Origin: Desulfobacterales bacterium | GTDB lineage: Bacteria; Desulfobacterota; Desulfobacteria; Desulfobacterales; SpSt-501 | Direction: 5' to 3' | Length of the DNA stretch: 5,698 nt | Assembly (NCBI GenBank): GCA_025454275.1 | Contig: JALOOS010000300.1 | Coordinates: forward strand, 1 to 5,698 | Part shown: in pieces, positions 1 through 5,605 of the stretch | How the letters are laid out: the number at the start of each line of letters is the position of its first letter | How positions within the stretch are numbered: position 1 is the stretch's first letter | The notes under the pieces: generated by a model | What the model saw: only the letters and a program-made list of their open reading frames with translations | The model's database searches: none | What the model was told of the DNA's origin: nothing | Position numbers and translations under genes: made by a program

Positions 1-891
1 GGTCTTCGTTACGGCGATGTTGGCCGCCGTGACGAAAGGCAGCAACCGGCCGCACACCGCGCCATGGGGGGCTGCCGGGAACATGCCCCCGAAAGGCCCG
101 GCGATGCCGTGCACGGCTCCCAAGCGGGCGTTGGCCAAGGCCAACCCGCCAAACAGACTCGCAAGGCACATCTCCTCGCGCGCTGCAAGGTTGCCGCCGT
201 CGGCGACGGCGGCGGACAGCGAGCGGCCCGCCCGGCGCAGCCCCTCGCGGCAGATTGCCTCCACCAGTGGATTGGCGTTGCGGCTCACGAAGGCTTCGAG
301 AAGCTGGGTCAAGGCATCCAGGCCCGTGGCGGCCGTGAGTGCCGGAGGCATGGAATAAGTGAGCTCCGGGTCCACCAGCGCCAGCCGGGGGAGCAGGAAG
401 GGGCTGCGCAGGCTCACCTTGAGGCGGTGCACCGGCGAGCCCAAAACGGCATTGCGGGTCACTTCGGCGCCGGTCCCGGCCGTTGTCGGCACCGCGATGA
501 AAGGGGCGCCGGGTCGCTCGAGCGGCCGGGCCCGGCCGATCACTTCGAGGTACTCGAGCAGATCCCCCCCGTTGGTGATCAGGCCGGCGATCGCTTTGCC
601 CGCGTCGATGACGCTGCCGCCGCCGATGCCGACGACCACATCACAGCCGGCCTCCCGCGCGAGCTCGACCCCGGCCTGCACGAGTTCCGTGGTCGGCTCG
701 CCGGCCACCGGAAACAGGCGGCAGGTGACGTGGTGCTGGTCCAGGCGGCGGCGGAGCTCCGCTGCACGCTCCGGTCGGGCGCCGGTCAGGAGCAGTGCGC
801 GCCGTCCCACCTGTGCGACCTCGCTGCCGATGGTACGGGCAGCGCCGGCGCCGAAAACGATCCGACCCGCGGTGGCAAATTCGAACTCCAT
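1..891 (-). CDS. Iron-containing alcohol dehydrogenase family protein, C-terminus cut off by window edge
   Basis: Seen: 297 in-frame codons from an ATG at 891-889 to the window edge without a stop. An in-frame TAA lies upstream at 921-919 and no other start codon falls between, so this start is well fixed. The dinucleotide-binding loop GIGGGSVIDAGK is at residues 88-99 and PTTAGTGAEVTRNAVL at 135-150. The metal-site segment GLDALTQLLEAFVS (190-203) and the later GAVHG (258-262) and APHGAVC (274-280) follow. Known: the family uses NAD(P)H to interconvert alcohols and carbonyls, or reduces maleylacetate-type substrates, in the cytoplasm, with a metal held by one Asp and three His. Asp192, His261 and His276 are in place, but the second ligand position is Gln196. 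Family members are usually near 380 residues, so about 85 are missing off the left side. Substrate cannot be told. A weak GGAG lies about 12 bases before the start. Confidence 0.93.
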   Translation of the reverse strand, partial: MEFEFATAGRIVFGAGAARTIGSEVAQVGRRALLLTGARPERAAELRRRLDQHHVTCRLFPVAGEPTTELVQAGVELAREAGCDVVVGIGGGSVIDAGKAIAGLITNGGDLLEYLEVIGRARPLERPGAPFIAVPTTAGTGAEVTRNAVLGSPVHRLKVSLRSPFLLPRLALVDPELTYSMPPALTAATGLDALTQLLEAFVSRNANPLVEAICREGLRRAGRSLSAAVADGGNLAAREEMCLASLFGGLALANARLGAVHGIAGPFGGMFPAAPHGAVCGRLLPFVTAANIAVTKT

Positions 892-940
892 GCCGCCAGG
901 GTAGCACTCCGGCGCATGTTATTCAAACCCGCTGCGGCCG

Positions 941-981
941 GGTGACATTTTTTGGACAGATCGGTGACAAAATCCGTCACC
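941..981. promoter_or_regulatory. Triple GGTGAC half-site cluster, candidate operator or enhancer
   Basis: GGTGACA occurs at 941-947 and again at 963-969, 22 bp apart or about two helical turns. The inverted copy GTCACC at 976-981 makes a perfect 6-bp dyad with the second copy (GGTGAC, 7-base centre, GTCACC). The cluster lies about 100-140 bp upstream of the start predicted from the sigma-54-like element at 1054-1069, a usual place for activator binding, and 50-90 bp upstream of the alcohol dehydrogenase start on the other strand. It could serve either gene. The binding protein is unknown; the half-site spacing does not match a CRP or FNR site. Confidence 0.4.
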
Positions 982-1008
982 ACCTGATCGTGTCCGCCAT
1001 GCTGCTTT

Positions 1009-1045
1009 AAAACAAGATTTTGTTTTTGTTGATAAAAAATTTTTT
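1009..1045. promoter_or_regulatory. AT-rich island with a 7-bp dyad and an A6T6 tract
   Basis: AAAACAA (1009-1015) and TTGTTTT (1020-1026) are a perfect inverted repeat around GATT. A run of six A then six T follows at 1034-1045. The stretch stands out from the GC-rich surroundings. A/T tracts like this bend DNA, and this one sits just upstream of the sigma-54-like element, where a bending protein often acts. I see no full IHF consensus. The hairpin could alternatively be a weak transcription terminator on the plus strand, but its stem is nearly all A-T pairs. Confidence 0.35.
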
Positions 1046-1053
1046 AATGCTGC

Positions 1054-1069
1054 TGGCATGGAACTTGTA
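1054..1069 (+). promoter_or_regulatory. Sigma-54-like promoter (-24/-12), imperfect
   Basis: TGGCATG, four bases, then TTGTA aligns with the sigma-54 consensus TGGCACG-N4-TTGCA at exact spacing. The -24 GG is present (1055-1056). The -12 GC is GT (1067-1068), a real weakness because that dinucleotide is highly conserved. Transcription would start near 1080 and run toward the LOG gene with a leader of about 190 bases. No activator gene is visible in the window. Confidence 0.35.
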
Positions 1070-1196
1070 TTTTTCAGGTTGAAACTTCTCGGATGCGCGT
1101 GCATCTTCCCCGACGGGCTCTCTCAACCACTGCTGACTGGAGGATTGCATCGTCAGGAAAAACGGCATTGCGGGAAGTTTTTCTTTTTCACCGTGG

Positions 1197-1226
1197 TTGC
1201 ACTGACGCCTGCCGATCTGTTACATT
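1197..1226 (+). promoter_or_regulatory. Possible sigma-70 promoter of the LOG gene
   Basis: TTGCAC at 1197-1202 and TACATT at 1221-1226 are separated by 18 bases. The -10 matches four of six consensus bases and the -35 only the leading TTG. A start near 1233 would give a short leader of about 37 bases to the ATG at 1270. Matches this weak are common by chance. Confidence 0.25.
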
Positions 1227-1269
1227 GCCGCTTCACCCGAACCTGCTCCCACGCTTAGAGAATCGGCCG

Positions 1270-2157
1270 ATGCCCAAAAAGCCCCCTCGCAGGTCCATTT
1301 TCCCGACCGCTGCGGAAGATGCCCGTCATGCCGGGCTGAAGGCCGAAGCGGACTACCTGCTCTCGACCAGCTACCGGCTCGCCTTTCAAGACCCGGATTT
1401 TCTGCTCAAAGATGAGCTTCGCCCCGTGAGGTTGCAGCTGGAGCTGCTGAAACCCGAACTGGCTCTCCAGGAGAAAGGCGTCGAGTCCGCGGTGGTGGTC
1501 TTCGGCAGTGCCCGTTTCCTCGACCCGGAGGCGGCGGCGGCCCGGGTGGAGGCGGCACGCGCGGACCTCAGCCGGGACGAAGGGAACCCCGACCTGCAGC
1601 TGAAATTGAAGCTGGCCGAGCGCACCCTGAAGGGCAGCCGCTACTACGCGGCAGCGCGGCGGCTGGGGAACCTGATCGGCCGCCACTCGGACAACCGCCG
1701 ACTGGTGGTGATGACCGGCGGCGGCCCCGGCATCATGGAGGCGGCCAATCGCGGTGCACACGAGGCGGGGGGGCTGAGCATCGGCATGAACATCGTGCTG
1801 CCCCATGAGCAGTACCCCAACCCCTACGTCACCCCGGAGCTCAACTTCCAGTTTCATTACTTCGCGATCCGCAAGATGCATTTGCTGATGCGCGCCAAGT
1901 GCCTGGTGGCCTTTCCCGGAGGGTTCGGCACCTTGGATGAGCTTTTCGAAACCCTGACCCTGATCCAGACCGGGAAGATCCGCAGGATCCCGGTATTGCT
2001 CTTCGATCGGGGGTTTTGGGAGCGGGTGGTCGATTTCCAGGCTCTGGTGGAGGCAGGTACCATCTCGCCGGCGGATCTGTCGCTGTTCAGTTTCGTCGAA
2101 ACGGCGGAGGAGGCCTGGGAGATTGTCCGTGCCGAATCCGATCGGCTCACGGAGTAG
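1270..2157 (+). CDS. LOG-family protein (lysine decarboxylase-like Rossmann fold), probable nucleotide 5'-monophosphate phosphoribohydrolase
   Basis: Seen: 295 residues. A helical N-terminal part (1-70) precedes the Rossmann-type core: strand VVVFGSAR at 75-82, TGGGPGIMEAANRGA at 149-163, Arg201-Lys202 in the segment before the active loop, and the signature PGGFGTLDE at 216-224. Known: PGGxGTxxE with an upstream Arg marks LOG proteins, cytoplasmic enzymes that hydrolyse the N-glycosidic bond of nucleoside monophosphates. Many are wrongly named lysine decarboxylases. The length exceeds the short plant LOG type (about 180-215 residues), with extra helices at the N-terminus and around 85-140. 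Start choice: the frame is open back to an ATG at 1093, but the added 59 residues look unlike protein and the homologous part begins well after 1270. The ribosome site before 1270 is weak (AGAGA). The substrate (AMP, cytokinin ribotide or other) is not readable from the sequence. Confidence 0.9.
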   Translation: MPKKPPRRSIFPTAAEDARHAGLKAEADYLLSTSYRLAFQDPDFLLKDELRPVRLQLELLKPELALQEKGVESAVVVFGSARFLDPEAAAARVEAARADLSRDEGNPDLQLKLKLAERTLKGSRYYAAARRLGNLIGRHSDNRRLVVMTGGGPGIMEAANRGAHEAGGLSIGMNIVLPHEQYPNPYVTPELNFQFHYFAIRKMHLLMRAKCLVAFPGGFGTLDELFETLTLIQTGKIRRIPVLLFDRGFWERVVDFQALVEAGTISPADLSLFSFVETAEEAWEIVRAESDRLTE

Positions 2158-2164
2158 GGCCGGG

Positions 2165-2238
2165 AGGAAATTTCCTGGCAGCGTGTAAACCGAAGGGACT
2201 CGCCTGCCGTCTCATCACCATGGGGTCGGTCGCGACCG
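2165..2238. repeat. Two perfect 12-bp palindromes in the LOG-DUF4124 spacer
   Basis: AGGAAATTTCCT (2165-2176) lies just after the LOG stop codon, and CGGTCGCGACCG (2227-2238) ends one base before the AGGAGG ribosome-binding site (2240-2245) of the next gene. Both are exactly self-complementary. Neither has a loop or a following T-run, so they are not intrinsic terminators. The second is placed where a bound dimeric protein or an mRNA fold could affect translation of the downstream gene. Function is inferred only from position. Confidence 0.35.
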
Positions 2239-2253
2239 CAGGAGGGGGCGTAA

Positions 2254-2892
2254 ATGAAAGTCAGCCATTGGATCACGGGCCTGATGGCACTCCTCGCCCT
2301 GGCCACACCCGCATGCGGCGACATCTATCGCTGGAAAGGTGCCGACGGTGTCGTTCATTTTTCCAACCAGCCGCCTCCCGCCGGGGTCACCGTTTTAGAG
2401 ACGATCGAAGAGGCGCCCTATGATCCCGAATCGGACCGCCTCCGCCGGGAAGAGGAGCGACGGCTGCGTCAGGAGTTCGAAAAGCGGGATCTTGAAGAGC
2501 GCCAGGCCGCTCTCGCCGCCCGGGAGCGTGAAGCGCAGCTCAAGCTGCAGGAAGCGGAGCGCCTGCTGGAGCAGTCCCGTCAGGAAACCGACCGGGAGGA
2601 CGGGGATTGCGACGATGACTATTTTTTCAGGTTCGGCAGCTGCTGGCCCGGCCTGATCATCCACCGCCATTCCGGCCGCTCCGGACCGCGCGATCTTTAC
2701 CGCGGGGTTTACCGCGACAACAACAACCTTTACTACAAACGTCCCGAGCACCGGCCCGGCCCCGGAAAACCCTCTCCACCGGGAACCAAACCGCCTCCGG
2801 GCGAAAGACCCCGTCCCAAGCCTCCGAGACGCCGCCCCCGCCCGCTCCCGCCCCGGACCCGCCGCGGCGAAAATAAAGGCGCACTCGCTTAG
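2254..2892 (+). CDS. Exported DUF4124-type protein with coiled coil and Pro/Arg-rich tail
   Basis: Seen: 212 residues behind a strong AGGAGG eight bases before the ATG. Residues 1-23 form a signal peptide (Lys2, a hydrophobic stretch, then ACG before Asp24). Cys21 does not sit in a proper lipobox, so simple cleavage seems likelier than lipidation. DIYRWKGADGVVHFSNQPP (23-41) is the DUF4124 signature. A strongly charged helix or coiled coil spans about 57-115 and an acidic patch 114-122. A GSCWPG segment follows with Cys119 and Cys130 as a possible disulfide pair. The tail from about 163 is rich in Pro, Arg and Lys, likely disordered and perhaps bound to a polyanion or cell wall. Known: DUF4124 is a small envelope domain of undefined role. 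The gene follows the LOG gene by 96 bp, with no terminator seen between, so they may be co-transcribed. Confidence 0.85.
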   Translation: MKVSHWITGLMALLALATPACGDIYRWKGADGVVHFSNQPPPAGVTVLETIEEAPYDPESDRLRREEERRLRQEFEKRDLEERQAALAAREREAQLKLQEAERLLEQSRQETDREDGDCDDDYFFRFGSCWPGLIIHRHSGRSGPRDLYRGVYRDNNNLYYKRPEHRPGPGKPSPPGTKPPPGERPRPKPPRRRPRPLPPRTRRGENKGALA

Positions 2893-2896
2893 GAGG

Positions 2897-3840
2897 TCAG
2901 AAGAGGGCGGACTGGCCCACCTGGGCGTTCTTGAGAGTGGTGTTGAACAGTTCCACCCGGCGTTTCAAGGCGTCGATAGTGTCCGGATGTGAAAGTTTCC
3001 AGCGGTAGAGCTCGTTTTGGAGGAGTTGGCTTTCTTCCGCCAGGGCCTGGATGAGCTGCTCCCGTGCCGGCTCCCACAGCAGGTAAGCTTCCGAAAATGC
3101 CATCGGCAGTAAGTCCGCCACCAGGAGGATTCCACCTCGGCGTTGGCGATGGAGCCCTCGTAGTAGAAAAGGGACCACTCCAGCTGATGCAGGGGGATGT
3201 GCAGGTCGCGGGCGACGTCCTTCAGTGCGCGCTCGCCCTCGGCGGTATGCCGGTCGAACACCACCCAGAAAGGGAACCCCTCTTCAAGCGGCGGGGCCGG
3301 CTGAACGGCGGGGGGGCGTGTGGTGAGCGCGAGATAGGCTGCCGCCATGGCCACCGCGCGATCATGCGGCCGGCCCGAGTCACGGAAGCGGTGCGCGTTC
3401 TCGATCAACGCCTTCTGATCCCGGCCGGCCTCATGCGCCGCAGCCCACTCCCAGAAACCGGCCGGACGACGGATCGCGCGGGCCAGCCAGCGCAGCGGTT
3501 TGTCGTCGCAATGCCCGTCCAAAAGGGTGGTGTCCCCTCGGTCCAGTGCATAGGCCAGCAACCCCAGGCCGGTGGCGTCCCGGTTTTTCTGATGGCCCGC
3601 CGACCGGATGAGGGCTGCGACTTTGCTGTGGATTCCCCTGGTAAACAGCAGTTCGGCGCCGATCGGCCAACACTCGGCAAAAACGATCGCCGCAGTGCGG
3701 GCTTCAAACCACGCCGCCGCGGCGGCGCCCATGCTTTCGATCAGCGCGCTGGCGGTGAACACCCATTCGGGGTAGCCTCGCCGAGCCGCCTTGTGGAGCA
3801 GCGAGCGGTAGCGGTCATCTACGCGAGTTCCCTCTTTCAC
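2897..3840 (-). pseudogene. Unknown helical protein gene with an apparent one-base frameshift
   Basis: Seen: reading from a GTG at 3840-3838, about 239 residues look like real protein (helical, with many Ala, Trp and aromatic residues), as far as SIANAEVESS. Beyond 3124 that frame turns into Ser/Arg-rich sequence and stops at 2965. The next frame, entered near 3121, gives VADLLPMAFSEAYLLWEPA and a convincing helical end finishing in QVGQSALF, with TGA at 2899-2897. Joined with one restored base the product is about 314 residues. The upstream in-frame TGA (3852-3850) makes the GTG the first possible start, and no good ribosome site precedes it. I do not recognise the family. The opening RSLLHKAARRG and the all-helical layout faintly recall C-terminal helical domains of clamp-loader-like ATPases, but no nucleotide-binding motif is present. 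No classic slippery heptamer is visible, so a deletion or sequencing error is likelier than programmed shifting. It converges on the DUF4124 gene with a 4-bp gap. Confidence 0.7.
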
Positions 3841-4019
3841 TTTCGACTTTCATGAGATCGGCAAGGGGTTGAACGTTTTGGCCTAAGGGGTGTTCGGTCC
3901 GTCGGGTAGGCGGCAGGCCGAGGTCGGGTGAGAAGCGGATGGAGTAGAGGCTTCGCCGTGTAACATTTTTCCGTTTCTCGTCTCTCTACTTTCGCCGCTT
4001 GACGAAAAGCGGTTATCAA

Positions 4020-4062
4020 CCCTGGTCAATCTTTTTCAACCTCCTTTTGAGATTGTCCAGGG
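4020..4062. repeat. 12-bp inverted repeat with one mismatch
   Basis: CCCTGGTCAATC (4020-4031) pairs with GATTGTCCAGGG (4051-4062) at 11 of 12 positions. The 19-base loop contains a further TCAA/TTGA pairing (4036-4039 with 4047-4050). A T-run does not follow the stem on either strand, so it does not look like a standard intrinsic terminator. It lies in the gene-free spacer between the broken gene and the Rrf2 gene. Confidence 0.5.
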
Positions 4063-4064
4063 GG

Positions 4065-4083
4065 CTTTGCCACTGCAAAGTGG
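4065..4083. repeat. Two mutually exclusive overlapping hairpins
   Basis: CTTTGC-CACT-GCAAAG (4065-4080, six pairs) and CCACT-GCAA-AGTGG (4070-4083, five pairs) share bases, so only one can form at a time. TTTGTTCT follows on the plus strand, so the second fold resembles a weak plus-strand terminator. The arrangement recalls alternative-fold switches, but the stems are short and no flanking gene on the plus strand would use it. Confidence 0.3.
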
Positions 4084-4125
4084 TTTGTTCTCTCCTCCTC
4101 TCCTCAAGGGGCGGGGTCCGCCGTG

Positions 4126-4154
4126 ATCCCGTCCCTTTTCTGTTTTCACGGGAT
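4126..4154. repeat. 7-bp perfect inverted repeat
   Basis: ATCCCGT (4126-4132) and ACGGGAT (4148-4154) pair perfectly around a 15-base pyrimidine-rich loop. It lies about 55 bases past the Rrf2 stop codon, beyond the likelier terminator. It may be a second transcription stop or part of a folded 3' region. Confidence 0.35.
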
Positions 4155-4171
4155 GGGTGTTGGGAAGGCGG

Positions 4172-4203
4172 AAAATGGTCCGGGCACCGGAACGAGTGCC
4201 TGG
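4172..4203 (-). terminator. Probable intrinsic terminator of the Rrf2 gene
   Basis: On the minus strand CCAGGCAC (4203-4196) pairs with GTGCCCGG (4187-4180) at seven of eight positions across an eight-base loop. ACCATTTT (4179-4172) follows. The hairpin begins about six bases after the Rrf2 TGA. The T-run is short, which lowers confidence. Confidence 0.5.
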
Positions 4204-4209
4204 CGCAGT

Positions 4210-4641
4210 TCAGTCGCACACCTCCTTGCCGGGGCTGACCCCCTTGTTGAGCAGGTCTCCAAAGGTGATCTGGTTGAGACGTGCATACATGGCATGAGAG
4301 GCCTCCATCCATACGAAGCGTGTCACGCACTCGGCGATGCGTTTGCAGTGATCGGAATTTTTCGAGCATCCGGTGAAAAAGGCGCCGCCCTCCAGCAGCG
4401 CTACGATCTCGCCGACCGTGATCTTTTCGGGAGGGCGGGCCAGGACGTGCCCCCCCTTCGATCCGCGAAAGCTTTGAATGTAGGCGGCGCGCTTGAGCGG
4501 GCGAATGATCTGTTCGAGGTATTTCAGGGAGATCGATTGGCGCCGGGCGATCTCGCCGAGTTGGATCGGGCCTTTACCGTAGTTCTGGGCCATATCCAGG
4601 ATCAGGCGCGTGCCGTAGCGGCTGCGGGTGGAAAGCTTCAT
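4210..4641 (-). CDS. Rrf2-family transcriptional regulator with a probable Fe-S cluster site
   Basis: Seen: 143 residues starting MKLSTRSRYGTRLILDMA, the standard Rrf2 opening. A winged helix-turn-helix covers about 1-75 (LGEIARRQSISLKYLEQII at 28-46, then wing SFRGSKGGHVLARP at 57-70). Cys92, Cys99 and Cys105 form C-x6-C-x5-C; a last Cys142 lies near the C-terminus. Known: IscR, NsrR and relatives hold an Fe-S cluster on three cysteines with near-identical spacing and use it to sense Fe-S supply, nitric oxide or redox state. IscR's fourth ligand, a His three residues after the last cysteine, is Arg108 here, so the fourth ligand must differ. GGAG lies about nine bases before the ATG at 4641. 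The frame is open further upstream to 4755, but that extension overlaps the J-protein gene and precedes the conserved start. The target genes are not known; self-regulation is common in the family. Confidence 0.92.
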   Translation of the reverse strand: MKLSTRSRYGTRLILDMAQNYGKGPIQLGEIARRQSISLKYLEQIIRPLKRAAYIQSFRGSKGGHVLARPPEKITVGEIVALLEGGAFFTGCSKNSDHCKRIAECVTRFVWMEASHAMYARLNQITFGDLLNKGVSPGKEVCD

Positions 4642-4668
4642 GCGAAAAGGCTCCGTTGATTGAAATCC

Positions 4669-4681
4669 GCTGGGTTCCAGC
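4669..4681. promoter_or_regulatory. 13-bp dyad upstream of the Rrf2 gene, candidate operator
   Basis: GCTGG and CCAGC flank GTT in a perfect inverted repeat, 28 bases before the Rrf2 start and just past the possible -10 at 4703-4698. A dimeric repressor here would block transcription, which suits self-regulation by Rrf2. It does not match a known IscR site, and the dyad is short. Confidence 0.3.
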
Positions 4682-4697
4682 CTGAGGCGGAGATCAC

Positions 4698-4724
4698 CGT
4701 ATAGAATTTCACTTAGCCCGTCAA
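4698..4724 (-). promoter_or_regulatory. Possible sigma-70 promoter of the Rrf2 gene inside the J-protein stop region
   Basis: On the minus strand TTGACG (4724-4719) overlaps the last codons of the J-protein gene, and TATACG (4703-4698) lies 15 bases on. The -35 is five of six and the -10 four of six consensus bases, but 15 bases is shorter than the ideal 17. It would let the regulator be expressed apart from the J-protein gene. Confidence 0.35.
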
Positions 4725-5543
4725 GCGCGAAAGGCCATCTTTCACCTTGGCCCAAAGCCGCGCTCCCGCCTCGGCCGCCAGCCTGAGGAGCGGTTTCCGG
4801 ATTCGGACTTCCAAAAACAGATTCCCGCTGCGTCCGCCGTGGCGGCCGGGTTCGCCCATGCCGGCCAGCCGGATGCGCTGGCCGTCGCGGATCCCGGAAG
4901 GGATGCGGACGATCAGCTTTTTAGAGCCTTGCCGCCGGAAATAGGCATAGGGGCCGCCGCTAGCGGCGAGCCCGGCCGTGAGCGTGATGCGATCGTGGAT
5001 GTCGGCCCCGTCGGCGGGCAGCCGGCCGCGCTTGAGACCTTGCAGCGCTCGCCGGGCGATGCCCGCAAACAGCCCGGTCGCCGGGTCTCGTAGGCCGCTG
5101 GTCCGCATGGGCCGGCCGAAGCCGAACACCCGGACCCTGAGGCCCGGGCGCTTGAATTCGAACCCCTGGTAGGATGGGCCGTAGACATCCCGGAATATCT
5201 GGTCCACCCCCCGGACGCCGAAGGCCCGGGCCATCTCTTCGAACACGGCGTTGATGTCCGAGCCGCTGAAGATGTCCTGTTCGGTGCGGCCGCTCCGGTA
5301 GCGGGGCTGCGCAGCGGCACCGAACTGCAAGCGCAAGGCGTCGTACTCCCGGCGCTGGGCCGGGTTGGATAAAACGGCGTAGGCTTCATTCACCCGTTTC
5401 ATGGCTTCAACCGCCGCGGGGTTGTCGCGGTTGCGGTCGGGGTGATGATCGAAGGCCATGCGCCGGTAAGCCTCTTTAATCTCCCTGGCCGAGGCCTGGG
5501 CGGAGACACCAAGAATCGAATAATAGTCGCTTGTAGACGTCAT
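4713..5543 (-). CDS. J-domain co-chaperone with DnaJ C-terminal domain, no zinc finger
   Basis: Seen: 276 residues. The J domain is at about 6-70 (DYYSILGVSAQASAREIKEA, HPD at 34-36, then VNEAYAVLSNPAQRREYD). A linker (about 75-150) contains SGSDINAVFEEMARAFGVRG and a Gly/Phe-rich part. A single DnaJ-type C-terminal beta domain follows (about 181-250), with SKKLIVRIPSGIRDGQRIRLAGMG and GNLFLEVRI. There are no cysteines, so the zinc-binding region of classical DnaJ is absent; it is a specialised J-protein rather than dnaJ itself. Known: the HPD loop stimulates ATP hydrolysis by an Hsp70 (DnaK) partner and the C-terminal domain handles clients. The start at 5543 has AAGG about ten bases upstream. 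The Rrf2 gene follows in the same direction after 71 bp. Proteins with this linker style are ones I associate with Desulfobacterota; client and partner are unknown. Confidence 0.92.
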   Translation of the reverse strand: MTSTSDYYSILGVSAQASAREIKEAYRRMAFDHHPDRNRDNPAAVEAMKRVNEAYAVLSNPAQRREYDALRLQFGAAAQPRYRSGRTEQDIFSGSDINAVFEEMARAFGVRGVDQIFRDVYGPSYQGFEFKRPGLRVRVFGFGRPMRTSGLRDPATGLFAGIARRALQGLKRGRLPADGADIHDRITLTAGLAASGGPYAYFRRQGSKKLIVRIPSGIRDGQRIRLAGMGEPGRHGGRSGNLFLEVRIRKPLLRLAAEAGARLWAKVKDGLSRLTG

Positions 5544-5567
5544 GAATCGGCTGCCTTAATGTGGTAG

Positions 5568-5582
5568 TTGTTTAGAAAACAA
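5568..5582. promoter_or_regulatory. 15-bp dyad in the divergent J-protein / zinc-ribbon spacer
   Basis: TTGTTT and AAACAA flank AGA in a perfect inverted repeat, roughly central in the 62-bp spacer between the two divergent starts. That position suits an operator controlling both genes. No clear -35/-10 pair can be assigned. Confidence 0.35.
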
Positions 5583-5605
5583 TGAAACGGTAAATGGGAG
5601 GGGCG

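Larger units (their letters stand above)
3841..4171. other. Gene-free, structure-rich spacer
   Basis: No convincing gene on either strand. Short open frames here have biased, protein-unlike composition. The spacer holds several inverted repeats, listed separately, and two purine-rich runs on the minus strand (3827-3851 and 3971-3997) built around AAAGTCG/GAAAGT-like units. GTCGGGT recurs at 3901 and 3923. A hairpin GAAGC/GCTTC lies around 3932-3954. The mix of short repeats and dyads looks more like a dispersed intergenic repeat or a small-RNA locus than a decayed gene, but nothing here proves either. Confidence 0.4.

Noticed and set aside
64..945. Long plus-strand open frame of 293 codons
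   Set aside because: Lies antisense to the alcohol dehydrogenase, whose minus-strand motifs are unmistakable. The plus-strand product has no recognisable domain and reflects high GC.
963..981. CRP/FNR-type binding site
   Set aside because: GTGA and TCAC are nine bases apart rather than the six of CRP sites, and the TTGAT core of FNR sites is absent; kept only as an unnamed dyad.
1093..1269. Longer N-terminus for the LOG protein starting at 1093
   Set aside because: The added 59 residues look like translated spacer, there is no ribosome site, and the ATG would sit within or right beside the promoter region.
1255..1881. Minus-strand open frame of 208 codons
   Set aside because: Antisense to the LOG gene; composition rich in His/Gln/Arg, no domain, and the LOG signature motifs are on the plus strand.
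3115..3130. Programmed -1 ribosomal frameshift
   Set aside because: No slippery X-XXY-YYZ heptamer at the switch and no clear downstream pseudoknot; a one-base deletion or sequence error explains it more simply.
3713..3726. Perfect 14-bp GC palindrome GCCGCCGCGGCGGC
   Set aside because: It encodes an alanine run in the broken gene, so codon repetition explains it.
3064..3855. Plus-strand open frame of 263 codons
   Set aside because: Antisense to the frameshifted gene. It stays open because of GC bias. It has no recognisable motif, while the minus strand gives coherent helical protein on both sides of the shift.
3837..4019. 60-codon minus-strand frame from TTG
   Set aside because: Rare start, Pro/Arg/Thr-rich product without motif, and it runs through the inverted-repeat spacer; treated as non-coding.
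4123..4659. Plus-strand open frame of 178 codons
   Set aside because: Antisense to the Rrf2 gene, which has a full winged-helix and cysteine motif.
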